DNA from: Bacteroidetes bacterium 37-13
Lineage (GTDB): Bacteria; Bacteroidota; Bacteroidia; Chitinophagales; LD1
Length of the DNA: 64,000 nucleotides
Assembly (NCBI GenBank): GCA_001897535.1
Contig: MKTC01000020.1
Location: forward strand, 1 to 64,000
Direction of reading: 5' to 3'
The stretch's first letter is position 1. The number at the start of each line of letters is the position of its first letter. A program made the position numbers and the translations under genes. Below the pieces are notes generated by a model, which worked only from the letters and a program-made list of their open reading frames with translations, made no database searches and had not been told where the DNA came from. Shown here piece by piece: positions 32,771 through 41,833 of the stretch.

Positions 32771-33759
32771 AGTTCAAATGGTAAGTGCAACACTTTAGCC
32801 AAGAGCAAAGATGCAAAATTGAAGCATTAAAAAATGCCGGATTTTCTCAAACAAAAATTGCTGAATAAATAAGAGTTCACAAAAGCACAATTAGCAGAGA
32901 ACTCAAACGAAACTCCATTGCCAGAGCAAAACCGCCTGATAAGTATAAGGCAAAACAAGCTCATGATTTCGCTTGTAAAAGGGCTTATAAGCCCTTGAGG
33001 CATCAAACAAAAAACAGCGCTATTATTAGGCTTATTATTTGGCTTATTAAGCGGGATTGGAGCCCAGAACAAATAGCAATCACTTGTAAAAACAGAGCCA
33101 TTCCTATGTTAAGTACCGAGGCTATTTACCTATGGCTATATACCAACAGGTTTCATAAAGGGGAAGACCTTTTGAAACACCTAAGAAGAGGCCATAGAAA
33201 ACGAAGGAAAAGAAGGTTAAATAAACAACCAAGAGTGACTATAAAAGGCAAGGTTTCCATTCATCAAAGAGATGATATTATTGATAATCAGGCTCGTATT
33301 GGAGACTTTGAAACAGATTTGGTAAAATGCACAAACGGCTACTTTATCACCATTACCGAGCGAAAATCACTATTCAATTTTATAGTAAAAATACCATCAA
33401 AAAACGCAGAAATCGTGGAGCAAAAGCTAATTCAAACACTAATGCCCACCAGGTGTAAAACACACTCCATAACTAGCGATAATGTAACCGAATTTGCAAA
33501 GTTTAAAAAGGTTGAAGAGGCTCTTAATATTAAATGGTTTTCCGCTGACCCATATTCATCCCAGCAAAGAGGTTGTAATGAAAATAAAAACGGATTATTA
33601 AGGCAATATTTTAAAAACAACACCGACCTGAAACTCATCACTGAAAATGAGGTTATGGAAATCCAAAACATACTCAACAATCGCCCAAGAAAGAAAAACA
33701 AATTCGTTTCTCCTAATAAATTTTTATCTTTACATAACGTTGCACTTGGAACTTGAATT
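32771..33759 (+). mobile_element. Decayed IS30-family insertion sequence
   Basis: About 989 bp. The left inverted repeat AGTTCAAATGGTAAGTGCAAC (32771-32791) and the right repeat, read as the complement of 33739-33759, match at 16 of 21 positions. The transposase frame fills the interior, and its stop lies within the right repeat, as is common for IS30. Target-site duplications are not evident. Sits between the hipBA pair and a DUF6992 gene. Confidence 0.75.
32785..33756 (+). pseudogene. IS30-family transposase, interrupted by a nonsense codon
   Basis: One frame runs from a possible GTG at 32785 to TGA at 33754. It encodes HFSQEQRCKIEALKNAGFSQ at the start (the IS30 helix-turn-helix), then TAA at 32866-32868, then RVHKSTISRELKRNS in the same frame. 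The DDE core follows: FETDLV (Asp), TSDNVTEF (Asp; usual form SDNGKEF) and CNENKNGLLRQYF (Glu). The nonsense codon splits the DNA-binding domain, so an intact enzyme cannot be made without readthrough. The part from 32995 on could only give an N-truncated protein. Substitutions at normally fixed glycine and WER positions also suggest decay. Confidence 0.8.
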
Positions 33760-33793
33760 CAGCATTGTCTATACCTTTTAAATAAATAAACAC

Positions 33794-34405
33794 TTAATTA
33801 AAAGTGTATTTGATTCCAATACCGTTATCACTCATAGATATTCTATCAAAAAAAATATTATCTGCACTTTTCCTTTGATGCCTATGCCGGAAGTACTGTA
33901 TAAAATCAAATAGAAGAAGAAACCCACCATTGATAAGAAAAGAATCTCCATAACCATTTAAGCGAGCTTCTTGCTTAGGGTATTTAGCTGCAATACCTCT
34001 TAAAAATGCTCCTGTTCCAAGGTAAAGAAAATCTAACCCACCATTTATTAGATATGCTTGCTCGCTTGAATATTGCATTTTTATTAACCTTCCGGTAGAA
34101 ACATTGTTATCAATTTTCTTAAACGAACCAATTAAACCGGGAATTGCAATACTTAAATTTATAGCACTCCAAACTACATTCATTTGCCCAAAATATTTGC
34201 CTTCGCCTTTGCCGGCAGCCCAAAAAGCAATTCCTCCAACCAAGTTTGCTCCAGACCATGTGGTATATGCAATAGAGCCTGTCTTTCCTATTTGTTGCCT
34301 TTTAACTAAATAATCGTAGTTAGTAGTGTATTTGTATTGTGCTTCTGCATTACAAAAGGTAAAAAGAAACAATATAAGCAATAGCGGTAGAAATAAATTT
34401 TTCAT
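33794..34405 (-). CDS. DUF6992-like membrane protein
   Basis: 203 residues. It has a signal peptide (FLPLLLILFLFTFCNAEAQ) and three or four further hydrophobic stretches. These include SGANLVGGIAFWAAGKGEGK and the conserved-looking YFGQMNVVWSAINLSIA (about residues 70-86), which is what makes me think of DUF6992, a Bacteroidota family of unknown function. A C-terminal basic loop YFRHRHQRKS precedes a final beta-like end. It is monocistronic, next to the IS30 element but complete. Confidence 0.55.
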   Translation of the reverse strand: MKNLFLPLLLILFLFTFCNAEAQYKYTTNYDYLVKRQQIGKTGSIAYTTWSGANLVGGIAFWAAGKGEGKYFGQMNVVWSAINLSIAIPGLIGSFKKIDNNVSTGRLIKMQYSSEQAYLINGGLDFLYLGTGAFLRGIAAKYPKQEARLNGYGDSFLINGGFLLLFDFIQYFRHRHQRKSADNIFFDRISMSDNGIGIKYTFN

Positions 34406-34615
34406 GTGTTATCGTTTTTTAATTTGGGCTGTAAATTAAAATCCACAGTAGAATTTCCAGTACAGAATACAAACAATAGAGCGCATAAAGACCCGAATGG
34501 TTACAAATCGCTACTGCGCAACGAAAGAGATTTTAGAATCTATTATAGATTTACAGTTGGTATAACTTAGCTTCTCATTTTTCAACCATTATATTTGTTT
34601 TTCAAAATATTAAAC

Positions 34616-35986
34616 ATGAGTGAAATTTTAAACGCCATAAAAGCAAACCAACAGCGATTTTTAGATGAATTATTTGACCTTCTGCGCATACCATCGGTGA
34701 GTGCCGATACAAAATTTGCAGATGATGTGAAAAAAGCTGCCGAATTTGTTGCTCAAAAATTAAAAGAAGCCGGAGCCGATAAGGTAGAGCTATGTTCAAC
34801 CCCGGGTTTCCCAATTGTGTATGGCGAAAAAATAATTGATGAAAAATTACCTACCGTGTTGGTTTACGGACACTACGATGTGCAGCCGGCCGATCCTTAC
34901 GAATTATGGGATTCTCCACCTTTTGAGCCGGTGGTGAAAGATGGAAAAATATTTGCCCGCGGCAGTGCAGACGATAAGGGTCAAATGTATATGCACGTAA
35001 AAGCATTTGAAATTTTAATGAAGCAAAACTCACTGCCTTGCAATATTAAATTTATGATTGAAGGTGAAGAAGAAGTAGGTAGCGAAAACCTGGAAAATTT
35101 TGTAAAAGCTAATTTGGAAAAGTTGAAGAGCGATGTAGTACTTATTTCGGATACTTCTATGATTTCTAACGAAGAGCCAAGTATTACCACCGGCTTGCGC
35201 GGGTTAAGCTATTTGGAAGTAGAAATTACGGGGCCAAATCGTGATTTGCACAGTGGCGTTTATGGCGGAGCAGTTGCCAACCCAATAAATATTCTTTGCG
35301 ATATGATAAGCAAGCTGCACGATGAAAAACGCAAAATCACCATTCCTGGTTTTTACGAAGATGTGGAAACTGTAAGTGCTGAAGAAAGAGCAGAAATGGC
35401 GAAAGCACCTTTTAATCAAGCAGAATACAATGCAGATTTAGGGATAAAAAAAGAATTGGGGGAAGATGGTTTTACTACATTAGAACGAGTTTCTATTCGC
35501 CCTACCTTAGATGTAAACGGAATTTGGGGCGGATACATAGGGCAAGGTGCTAAAACTGTTTTACCTTCAAAAGCCTATGCCAAAATTTCGATGCGCTTAG
35601 TGCCTAACCAATCGAGCGAAAAAATAACGAAACTTTTTACCGAATACTTTTTGAAAGCTGCCCCAGAATATGTGCAAGTAAAAGTTACGCCAATGCACGG
35701 TGGCGAAGCAGCAGTTACGCCAACCAATTCCATTGCTTACCAAGCTGCGGCAAAGGCAATAGAAGCCACTTATGGCAAAGCACCAATTCCGTTACGCACC
35801 GGAGGAAGCATCCCAATCGTTACCATGTTTGAAAAAGTATTAGGCACCAAATCTGTGCTCTTGGGCTTTGGTTTAGATAGCGATTCTATCCATTCGCCCA
35901 ACGAACATTATGGAGTTTGGAACTACTTTAAAGGCATAGAAACTATCCCTTATTTCTTGAAATATTTTACAGAAATGAGTAAGTAA
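34616..35986 (+). CDS. M20-family dipeptidase/peptidase
   Basis: 456 residues from ATG 34616; an upstream in-frame TTG at 34595 adds seven unconserved residues and is not used. It is a di-zinc aminoacylase/carnosinase-like enzyme, cytoplasmic. Metal and catalytic residues sit in LVYGHYDVQPADP (His, Asp; about residues 82-94), GSADDKGQM (bridging Asp; about 119-127), IEGEEEVGS (catalytic Glu pair; about 146-154) and SDTSM. The lid/dimerisation domain includes the DLHSGVYGG motif (about 203-211) with its conserved His. It hydrolyses short peptides, exact specificity unknown. 37 nt upstream of an O-methyltransferase, probably cotranscribed. Confidence 0.87.
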   Translation: MSEILNAIKANQQRFLDELFDLLRIPSVSADTKFADDVKKAAEFVAQKLKEAGADKVELCSTPGFPIVYGEKIIDEKLPTVLVYGHYDVQPADPYELWDSPPFEPVVKDGKIFARGSADDKGQMYMHVKAFEILMKQNSLPCNIKFMIEGEEEVGSENLENFVKANLEKLKSDVVLISDTSMISNEEPSITTGLRGLSYLEVEITGPNRDLHSGVYGGAVANPINILCDMISKLHDEKRKITIPGFYEDVETVSAEERAEMAKAPFNQAEYNADLGIKKELGEDGFTTLERVSIRPTLDVNGIWGGYIGQGAKTVLPSKAYAKISMRLVPNQSSEKITKLFTEYFLKAAPEYVQVKVTPMHGGEAAVTPTNSIAYQAAAKAIEATYGKAPIPLRTGGSIPIVTMFEKVLGTKSVLLGFGLDSDSIHSPNEHYGVWNYFKGIETIPYFLKYFTEMSK

Positions 35987-36023
35987 AAACTACTTGTTTT
36001 ATTTTAAAAACAGAAAAATTCGT

Positions 36024-36659
36024 ATGGAACTTATTTCCGATAAGATAAATGAATACATAGAAAACAACTCTTCGCCCGAAGATGCTGTACTGGCAAAACT
36101 AAATCGCGAAACTTATTTAAAAGTGCAAATGCCGCAAATGCTTAGTGGCAATATTCAAGGTAAGTTTTTAGAAATGATAAGCCAAATGCTGCAACCAAAA
36201 CGAATTTTAGAAATAGGAACTTTTACTGGGTATTCAGGAATTTGTTTGGCAAAAGGTTTGCCAAAAGATGGAGTGCTGCACACCATTGATGTGAATGAAG
36301 AATTAGGCGAGTTAGTTTCAAAATATGTTGCCGAAGCAAGTTTAGAAAGTAAGATTGTGTTGCATCACGGAAATGCCACACAAATAATTCCAACACTCAA
36401 CGAAACTTTCGATTTAGTTTTTATTGATGCAGACAAACAAAACTATTGCAACTATTTTGATTTGGTGGTTGATAAAGTTCGCTCGGGTGGTTTTATTGTT
36501 GCTGATAATGTGTTGTGGAGCGGAAAAGTAGCTGAAGAAAAACACGATAAAGATACAGCTGCACTTCATGCTTACAACCAAAAAGTATTGAACGATTCAC
36601 GAGTAGAAAATTTTATTCTTCCTTTGCGCGATGGCTTAAACATTGCGCGAAAGTTGTAG
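36024..36659 (+). CDS. SAM-dependent O-methyltransferase (COMT-like, family 3)
   Basis: 211 residues from ATG 36024 (an in-frame TTG at 35994 is not preferred). SAM motif I is ILEIGTFTGYSGICLAKGLP (about residues 58-77), followed by TIDVNEE. The metal-binding DADKQNY (about 133-139) and VADNVLWSGKV (about 158-168) are the hallmark of cation-dependent O-methyltransferases such as catechol and caffeoyl-CoA enzymes. The acceptor in bacteria is usually unknown. It follows the M20 dipeptidase by 37 nt. Confidence 0.85.
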   Translation: MELISDKINEYIENNSSPEDAVLAKLNRETYLKVQMPQMLSGNIQGKFLEMISQMLQPKRILEIGTFTGYSGICLAKGLPKDGVLHTIDVNEELGELVSKYVAEASLESKIVLHHGNATQIIPTLNETFDLVFIDADKQNYCNYFDLVVDKVRSGGFIVADNVLWSGKVAEEKHDKDTAALHAYNQKVLNDSRVENFILPLRDGLNIARKL

Positions 36660-36738
36660 TGTAATATGTGCTTGTTACTCTAAATTTTGCACTATATTTT
36701 ATTTACTCCTCAAAGAAAATCAAACTTATTTTTATTGA

Positions 36739-38802
36739 ATGAAAAACTGGAAACGATATACTATAACTGCCGCTTTGCCTTACGCAAACGGACCGATACA
36801 TATTGGTCATTTAGCTGGTTGTTATTTACCTGCAGATATTTATGTGCGCTATTTACGCAGCCAAAAACGTGATACTTTTTTTGTTTGCGGAAGCGATGAA
36901 CATGGCGTGCCAATTACAATTAAGGCACGAAAAGAAGGAATTACACCGCAGCAAGTGGTAGATAAATATCACAACATGATGAATAATTCGTTTGCTGAAT
37001 TTGGAATTTCTTTTGATGCCTATGGAAGAACATCAAGTAAAATTCATCACCAAACGGCATCTGATTTTTTTAAAGTAATGTTTGAGAAAAATTGTTTTGA
37101 AGAGCGCGAAACAGAGCAGTATTACGATGAAAATGCACAGCAGTTTTTGGCAGACAGATATATCACAGGCACTTGCCCCAATTGTGGCAACGAACATGCT
37201 TATGGCGACCAATGCGAGAAGTGCGGCACTTCACTTTCACCAACCGATTTAATAAACCCCAAAAGCGTTTTAAGCGGAGCACCTCCGGTAAAAAAACTAA
37301 CCAAAAACTGGTTTTTACCGCTTAATAAATTACAACCTAAAATCGAGAAATATTTAGAGCAACACAGCGATTGGAAAACCAATGTTTACGGGCAGTGCAA
37401 AAGCTGGCTACAAAGTGGCGATGGCTTGCAGCCGCGCAGCATGACACGCGATTTAGATTGGGGAATTCCTGTGCCAGTAGAAGGTGCAGAAGGTAAAGTT
37501 TTGTATGTGTGGTTCGATGCTCCGATTGGCTATATTTCAAATACTATTGAGCATTTTGGAAATGATAGTGATTGGCAAAAGTGGTGGAAAGATGCTGATA
37601 CAAGACTTGTCCATTTTATTGGCAAAGACAATATCGTTTTTCACTGTATTATTTTTCCTGCCATGTTGATGGAGCATGGCGATTTTATTACTGCCGATAA
37701 TGTGCCTGCAAATGAGTTTTTAAATTTAGAAGGAGATAAACTTTCAACTTCCAGAAACTGGGCGGTGTGGCTGCATGAATACTTAGAAGAATTTCCCGGA
37801 AAGCAAGATGTGCTGCGCTATACTTTATGTGCAAATATGCCCGAAACAAAAGACAACGATTTTACATGGAAAGATTTTCAAACAAAAAACAACAGCGAGT
37901 TAGTTGCTATTTTGGGCAACTTGGTAAACCGCGTTTTGGTACTTACCGATAAATATTTTGAAGGTAAAGTTCCACATGCAGGAACGTGTACAGATTTACA
38001 AAATTTCATACTTCAACAAAAAGAGAAGGTAGAAAAATCGCTTGAAGAATTTCGCTTTCGTGAGGCGCTGCACGAAGTGATGAATATTGCGCGGCACGGC
38101 AATAAATTACTTACTGAAAAAGAGCCTTGGAAACTGATAAAAACAGATAAAGATGCCACCGGAATTGTACTGTACGATTGCCTTCAAATCATTGCCAATA
38201 TTGCATTGATTGCAGAACCGTTTTTGCCCTTCACTTCACAAAAATTATTTACAATGTTGAATTTGATTGACAATAATTTAAGCTGGAAAAATATTGGCGA
38301 AATGGAAATATTGAAATCGAATCACCAGCTCAATAAAGCAAACTTGCTATTTGATAAAATTGAAGATGATGTAATTGAAGTACAAGTGGCAAAACTGAAA
38401 AGAGCAGAAAGTAATATTAGTACAGCTTTGCCTATAAGTACAGAAAATGCAGTACAGAAAATTGCCGCTGCACAGCCTGAAATTGTGTTTGATGATTTTG
38501 CAAAAATAGACTTGCGTGTAGGCACTATCCTTTCAGCAGAAAAGATAGAAAAAGCAGATAAACTTTTAAAGCTAACAGTTGATTTAGGCTTTGAAACCCG
38601 AACAATAGTTTCTGGCATAGCACAGCACTTTAAACCGGAAGATTTACCCGGCACACAAGTGTGTGTGGTTGCCAATCTTGCACCGCGCAAGTTGCGTGGC
38701 ATAGAATCAAAAGGAATGATTTTAATGGCAGAAGATGAGAACGGAAAACTAATTTTTATTGTGCCCAAAGAAAAGATCACCAACGGCAGCGAAGTGAGGT
38801 AA
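36739..38802 (+). CDS. metG: Methionyl-tRNA synthetase
   Basis: 687 residues, class I. The HIGH-type signature is HIGHLAG (about residues 21-27), and the KMSKS loop is degenerate but recognisable: DKLSTSRNW. The zinc-binding insertion has two Cys pairs, [18 protein letters not shown] (about 142-159). The anticodon-binding helical domain is at about 400-550, and a C-terminal EMAP/Trbp tRNA-binding domain at about 585-687 ([36 protein letters not shown]). It charges elongator and initiator tRNAMet. No T-box or SAM riboswitch is visible in the 79 nt upstream. Confidence 0.96.
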   Translation: MKNWKRYTITAALPYANGPIHIGHLAGCYLPADIYVRYLRSQKRDTFFVCGSDEHGVPITIKARKEGITPQQVVDKYHNMMNNSFAEFGISFDAYGRTSSKIHHQTASDFFKVMFEKNCFEERETEQYYDENAQQFLADRYITGTCPNCGNEHAYGDQCEKCGTSLSPTDLINPKSVLSGAPPVKKLTKNWFLPLNKLQPKIEKYLEQHSDWKTNVYGQCKSWLQSGDGLQPRSMTRDLDWGIPVPVEGAEGKVLYVWFDAPIGYISNTIEHFGNDSDWQKWWKDADTRLVHFIGKDNIVFHCIIFPAMLMEHGDFITADNVPANEFLNLEGDKLSTSRNWAVWLHEYLEEFPGKQDVLRYTLCANMPETKDNDFTWKDFQTKNNSELVAILGNLVNRVLVLTDKYFEGKVPHAGTCTDLQNFILQQKEKVEKSLEEFRFREALHEVMNIARHGNKLLTEKEPWKLIKTDKDATGIVLYDCLQIIANIALIAEPFLPFTSQKLFTMLNLIDNNLSWKNIGEMEILKSNHQLNKANLLFDKIEDDVIEVQVAKLKRAESNISTALPISTENAVQKIAAAQPEIVFDDFAKIDLRVGTILSAEKIEKADKLLKLTVDLGFETRTIVSGIAQHFKPEDLPGTQVCVVANLAPRKLRGIESKGMILMAEDENGKLIFIVPKEKITNGSEVR

Positions 38803-38815
38803 GAGTTGCGAGACT

Positions 38816-39069
38816 CTATACCAGCCCTTCTTTTAAGGCTTTAGCTACGGCTTCTGCCTGTGAGTGGACCCCCAATTTTCCATATATGTTTTTAATATGT
38901 GTAGTTACAGTGCCTATGGAGATTTCAAATTTATCGGCAATCATTTTAAGCTATTGCCACAAGTTAATGACTCCAATATATCTTTCTCCCGGAGAGTTAA
39001 TTCGTATGTGTTTTTATTCTTTCTTTTATCGTTTACATACTGTAGAATTATGCGTGCTACTATGGGAGA
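38816..39069 (-). pseudogene. LuxR/NarL-family response regulator remnant with frameshift
   Basis: Read on the minus strand from 39069, the frame gives SPIVARIILQYVNDKRK, then YELTLREKDILESLTCGNSL, then loses one nucleotide near 38945. It resumes as MIADKFEISIGTVTTHIKNI and YGKLGVHSQAEAVAKALKEG up to TAG at 38816-38818. This is the end of a receiver linker plus a complete GerE helix-turn-helix. The receiver domain is missing: upstream, 39070-39286 has stops in all frames and nothing I recognise. A one-base deletion and 5' truncation make it a pseudogene. A functional homologue presumably exists or existed elsewhere. Confidence 0.8.
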
Positions 39070-39286
39070 CTATAGCAGCCGTATAACAAACTAAAGTTTA
39101 GAAAATCGTAATACTAATACATTCATTTAACTTTGCTAATCCCTATTTCAAAATGCTATACTTTAAAATTAGAGCCAGCAATACACAAGAACAATAAAAA
39201 AGGCTAATTATGCAACCCTCAAACCTTGTATTATTTTGCACTCCTCTTCCGTTTTTTATCTTCGCCTTTACTAATTATTTTAAAAA

Positions 39287-40723
39287 ATGAATATATCTAT
39301 CAGCATAAGTAATGATGTAAGCCAATCAGCCAATTTGGTGGTATTGGTAAATGAAAAAACCAATTGGAAAAGTTTAGAAAGTATCGCATCTCCCGCAATA
39401 GCAAAAGTTATTCAAGATAAATTAGCTAAAAAAGTAAATCCTTTCGTATTAAATTCCGGATTGGAAACACTTTATGTAGCAAGTATTGATAGCCAAAAAG
39501 AACTATGGCAACAAAGAGAAATTGCTCGCAAATTCGGCTACCAAATCAACAAGAGTTTAAATGTGCAAAAGATTGAATCTGTTGCACTTTTTAATGCTAC
39601 AAACGAAGCTGTACTTGCCTTTTCATTTGTTGAAAGTTTGCTATTAAGCAATTACGAATTTCCTAAATACTTTACTCAAAACACAAACACAAAATCACTT
39701 TCTAAAATTACCATAGATAAAAATGCACTCACAAAAGCAGAAACAAGCGAGCTAAGTATTTTAGCCGATGCTGTTTTTAAAGCAAGAACATTGGTAAATG
39801 AGCCTGTAAACTTTCTCACTTCGGTACAAATGGGTGAAGAGTTTAAGAAAATGGCTAAAGAAGCAGGAATTAAAATTCAGGTTTTCGACAAAAAGAAAAT
39901 TGAATCTTTAAAAATGGGTGGCTTGCTTGCCGTAAATTATGGTAGCCAAGAACCGCCAACTTTTAGCGTTTTAGAATACAAACCGGCTAAAGCAAAAAAC
40001 AAGCAACCTATTGTTTTAGTTGGCAAAGGTGTGGTTTACGATACCGGAGGTTTAAGCTTAAAACCAACTGCCAATTCAATGGATCAAATGAAATGCGATA
40101 TGGGAGGAGCTGCATGTGTTGCTTCTACAATTTACGCAGCAGCAAAAGCAAAACTTCCTTTACATTTAGTTGCCTTAGTACCTTCAACCGATAACAGACC
40201 AGGCGAAAATGCATACACTCCGGGAGATGTAATTCGCATGATGGACGGCAGCACAGTTGAAGTATTAAACACCGATGCAGAAGGCAGAATGATATTAGCC
40301 GATGCGCTTCACTATGCAAAAAGATACAAGCCGGAATTGGTGATTGATGTAGCCACACTTACCGGAGCAGCCATGCGCGCTTTAGGTACACATGCTACCG
40401 CATATATGGGAACTGCAAATAAAAGTGTGAAAGAAAAAATTGAAAAAAGTGGTTTTGATACCTACGAAAGACTTTGGGAATTTCCACTTTGGGAAGAATA
40501 CGGAAAAATGCTCGAAAGCAGCATTGCCGATAAAAAGAATATTGGTGGCGATTTAGCAGGAATGATTACAGCCGGAAAATTTTTAGAAACATTTACCGAT
40601 TATCCTTGGTTGCATTTAGATATTGCAGGTGCAGCGTTCACGCTTTCTGAAAGTGAATATCGCGGCAGAGGTGGTACAGGAATTGGTGTGCGTTTACTCT
40701 TTGACTTTTTAAAGAATTACTAA
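39287..40723 (+). CDS. pepA: Leucyl aminopeptidase (M17)
   Basis: 478 residues, cytoplasmic. The N-terminal domain (about 1-165) is less conserved. The C-terminal di-zinc catalytic domain has VGKGVVYDTGGLSLKP (Lys and Asp ligands; about residues 245-260), KCDMGGAA (Asp) and the hallmark NTDAEGRMILADAL (about 328-341) with the Asp/Glu ligands and catalytic Arg. It removes N-terminal amino acids from peptides. A poor -7-like TATTATTTTG lies ~48 nt upstream. It is followed 35 nt later by pdxA in the same direction. Confidence 0.93.
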   Translation: MNISISISNDVSQSANLVVLVNEKTNWKSLESIASPAIAKVIQDKLAKKVNPFVLNSGLETLYVASIDSQKELWQQREIARKFGYQINKSLNVQKIESVALFNATNEAVLAFSFVESLLLSNYEFPKYFTQNTNTKSLSKITIDKNALTKAETSELSILADAVFKARTLVNEPVNFLTSVQMGEEFKKMAKEAGIKIQVFDKKKIESLKMGGLLAVNYGSQEPPTFSVLEYKPAKAKNKQPIVLVGKGVVYDTGGLSLKPTANSMDQMKCDMGGAACVASTIYAAAKAKLPLHLVALVPSTDNRPGENAYTPGDVIRMMDGSTVEVLNTDAEGRMILADALHYAKRYKPELVIDVATLTGAAMRALGTHATAYMGTANKSVKEKIEKSGFDTYERLWEFPLWEEYGKMLESSIADKKNIGGDLAGMITAGKFLETFTDYPWLHLDIAGAAFTLSESEYRGRGGTGIGVRLLFDFLKNY

Positions 40724-40758
40724 CTATAAACTATAGACTTTGGTCTATTCAACATATC

Positions 40759-41808
40759 ATGGAAAACAAACCTACAGTTGGAATTACACTTGGCGATTAC
40801 AATGGAATTGGCCCCGAAGTAGTAATTAAAACACTTACAGATGAACGAATTTTTCACTTTGCAAATTATGTAATTTATGGCTCGCGTTCTGTAATACATT
40901 ATTACACAAAAGCACTTAAAATTCAAAATTTTCAAGTAAATGAATTAACCTCTTTTGAAAAGTTAAACACTAAAATTCCTAATGTTGTAAACTGCTGGAA
41001 CGATCAAGTACAAATTGCGCCCGGCAAAGCAACAAACGAAGCCGGAGCAGATGCTTTAATAGCTTTAGACAGAGCAATAAGCGATTTACAGCAAAAGAAC
41101 ATAGATATTTTAGTTACAGGACCGGTAAACAAACAAACTATTGCCGCAAAACTACCCGATTTTAGAGGTCAAACAGAATACATTGCTTCTAAAGTTGGTG
41201 CAGGAAAAAGCTTAATGATGATGTGCGATGATAAATTGCGTGTTGGTTTAGTTACAAATCATTTACCATTAAAAGAAGTAGCTGGCGCAATAGATATGAA
41301 TGGCATTTTCTCTAAAATAGAAATGCTTCACCAATCACTAACACAAGACTTTGCAATTCACAAACCAAAGATTGCCGTTTTAGCATTAAATCCACATGCA
41401 GGCGACAACAACTTGTTAGGAAAAGAAGACCGCGAAATTATTGCTCCGGCAGTTACCAAAGCACGCGATAAAGGCATGATAGCTTTAGGCCCTTATCCTG
41501 CAGATAGTTTCTTTGGCAATCATTATTACCGCCATTTCGATGTGGTTCTTGCCATGTATCACGACCAAGGTTTAATTCCTTTTAAAACACTTACTTTCGA
41601 TACAGGAGTGAACTACACAGCAGGCTTACCAATTATTCGTACTTCGCCCGACCACGGCACTGCTTATGATATTGCAGGAAAAGACAAAGCAAATGCAGGT
41701 TCACTTCGCAATGCTATTTTCGCAGGATTAGATATACTTCGCAATCGTGCCGATTATGCCGAAATGACTGCCAATCCAGTAGAAAGAGTTTCAATAGAAC
41801 GAGAATAA
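40759..41808 (+). CDS. pdxA: 4-hydroxythreonine-4-phosphate dehydrogenase
   Basis: 349 residues, full length. It oxidises 4-phosphohydroxy-L-threonine in DXP-dependent vitamin B6 synthesis, working with PdxJ. It starts TVGITLGDYNGIGPEVVIK (about residues 5-23), typical of the family. The metal-binding histidines are in the GLVTNHLPLKEV region (about 168-179), ALNPHAGDNNLLG (about 211-223) and AMYHDQGLIPFK (about 262-273). RTSPDHGTAYDIAG closes the active site. It is cotranscribed with pepA upstream and probably the SpoIIE phosphatase 25 nt downstream. Confidence 0.94.
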   Translation: MENKPTVGITLGDYNGIGPEVVIKTLTDERIFHFANYVIYGSRSVIHYYTKALKIQNFQVNELTSFEKLNTKIPNVVNCWNDQVQIAPGKATNEAGADALIALDRAISDLQQKNIDILVTGPVNKQTIAAKLPDFRGQTEYIASKVGAGKSLMMMCDDKLRVGLVTNHLPLKEVAGAIDMNGIFSKIEMLHQSLTQDFAIHKPKIAVLALNPHAGDNNLLGKEDREIIAPAVTKARDKGMIALGPYPADSFFGNHYYRHFDVVLAMYHDQGLIPFKTLTFDTGVNYTAGLPIIRTSPDHGTAYDIAGKDKANAGSLRNAIFAGLDILRNRADYAEMTANPVERVSIERE

Positions 41809-41833
41809 TAAGAATTAAACAACCCTAATTTTT

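Noticed and set aside
36660-36738. T-box or SAM riboswitch upstream of metG.
   Set aside because: Only 79 AT-rich nt without stems, specifier loop or terminator.
36687-36872. 61-codon plus-strand ORF overlapping the start of metG.
   Set aside because: A different frame over conserved MetG residues; no independent support.
38864-39094. Two plus-strand ORFs of 66-76 codons after metG.
   Set aside because: They are antisense shadows of the LuxR-type pseudogene, whose minus-strand frame has clear homology.
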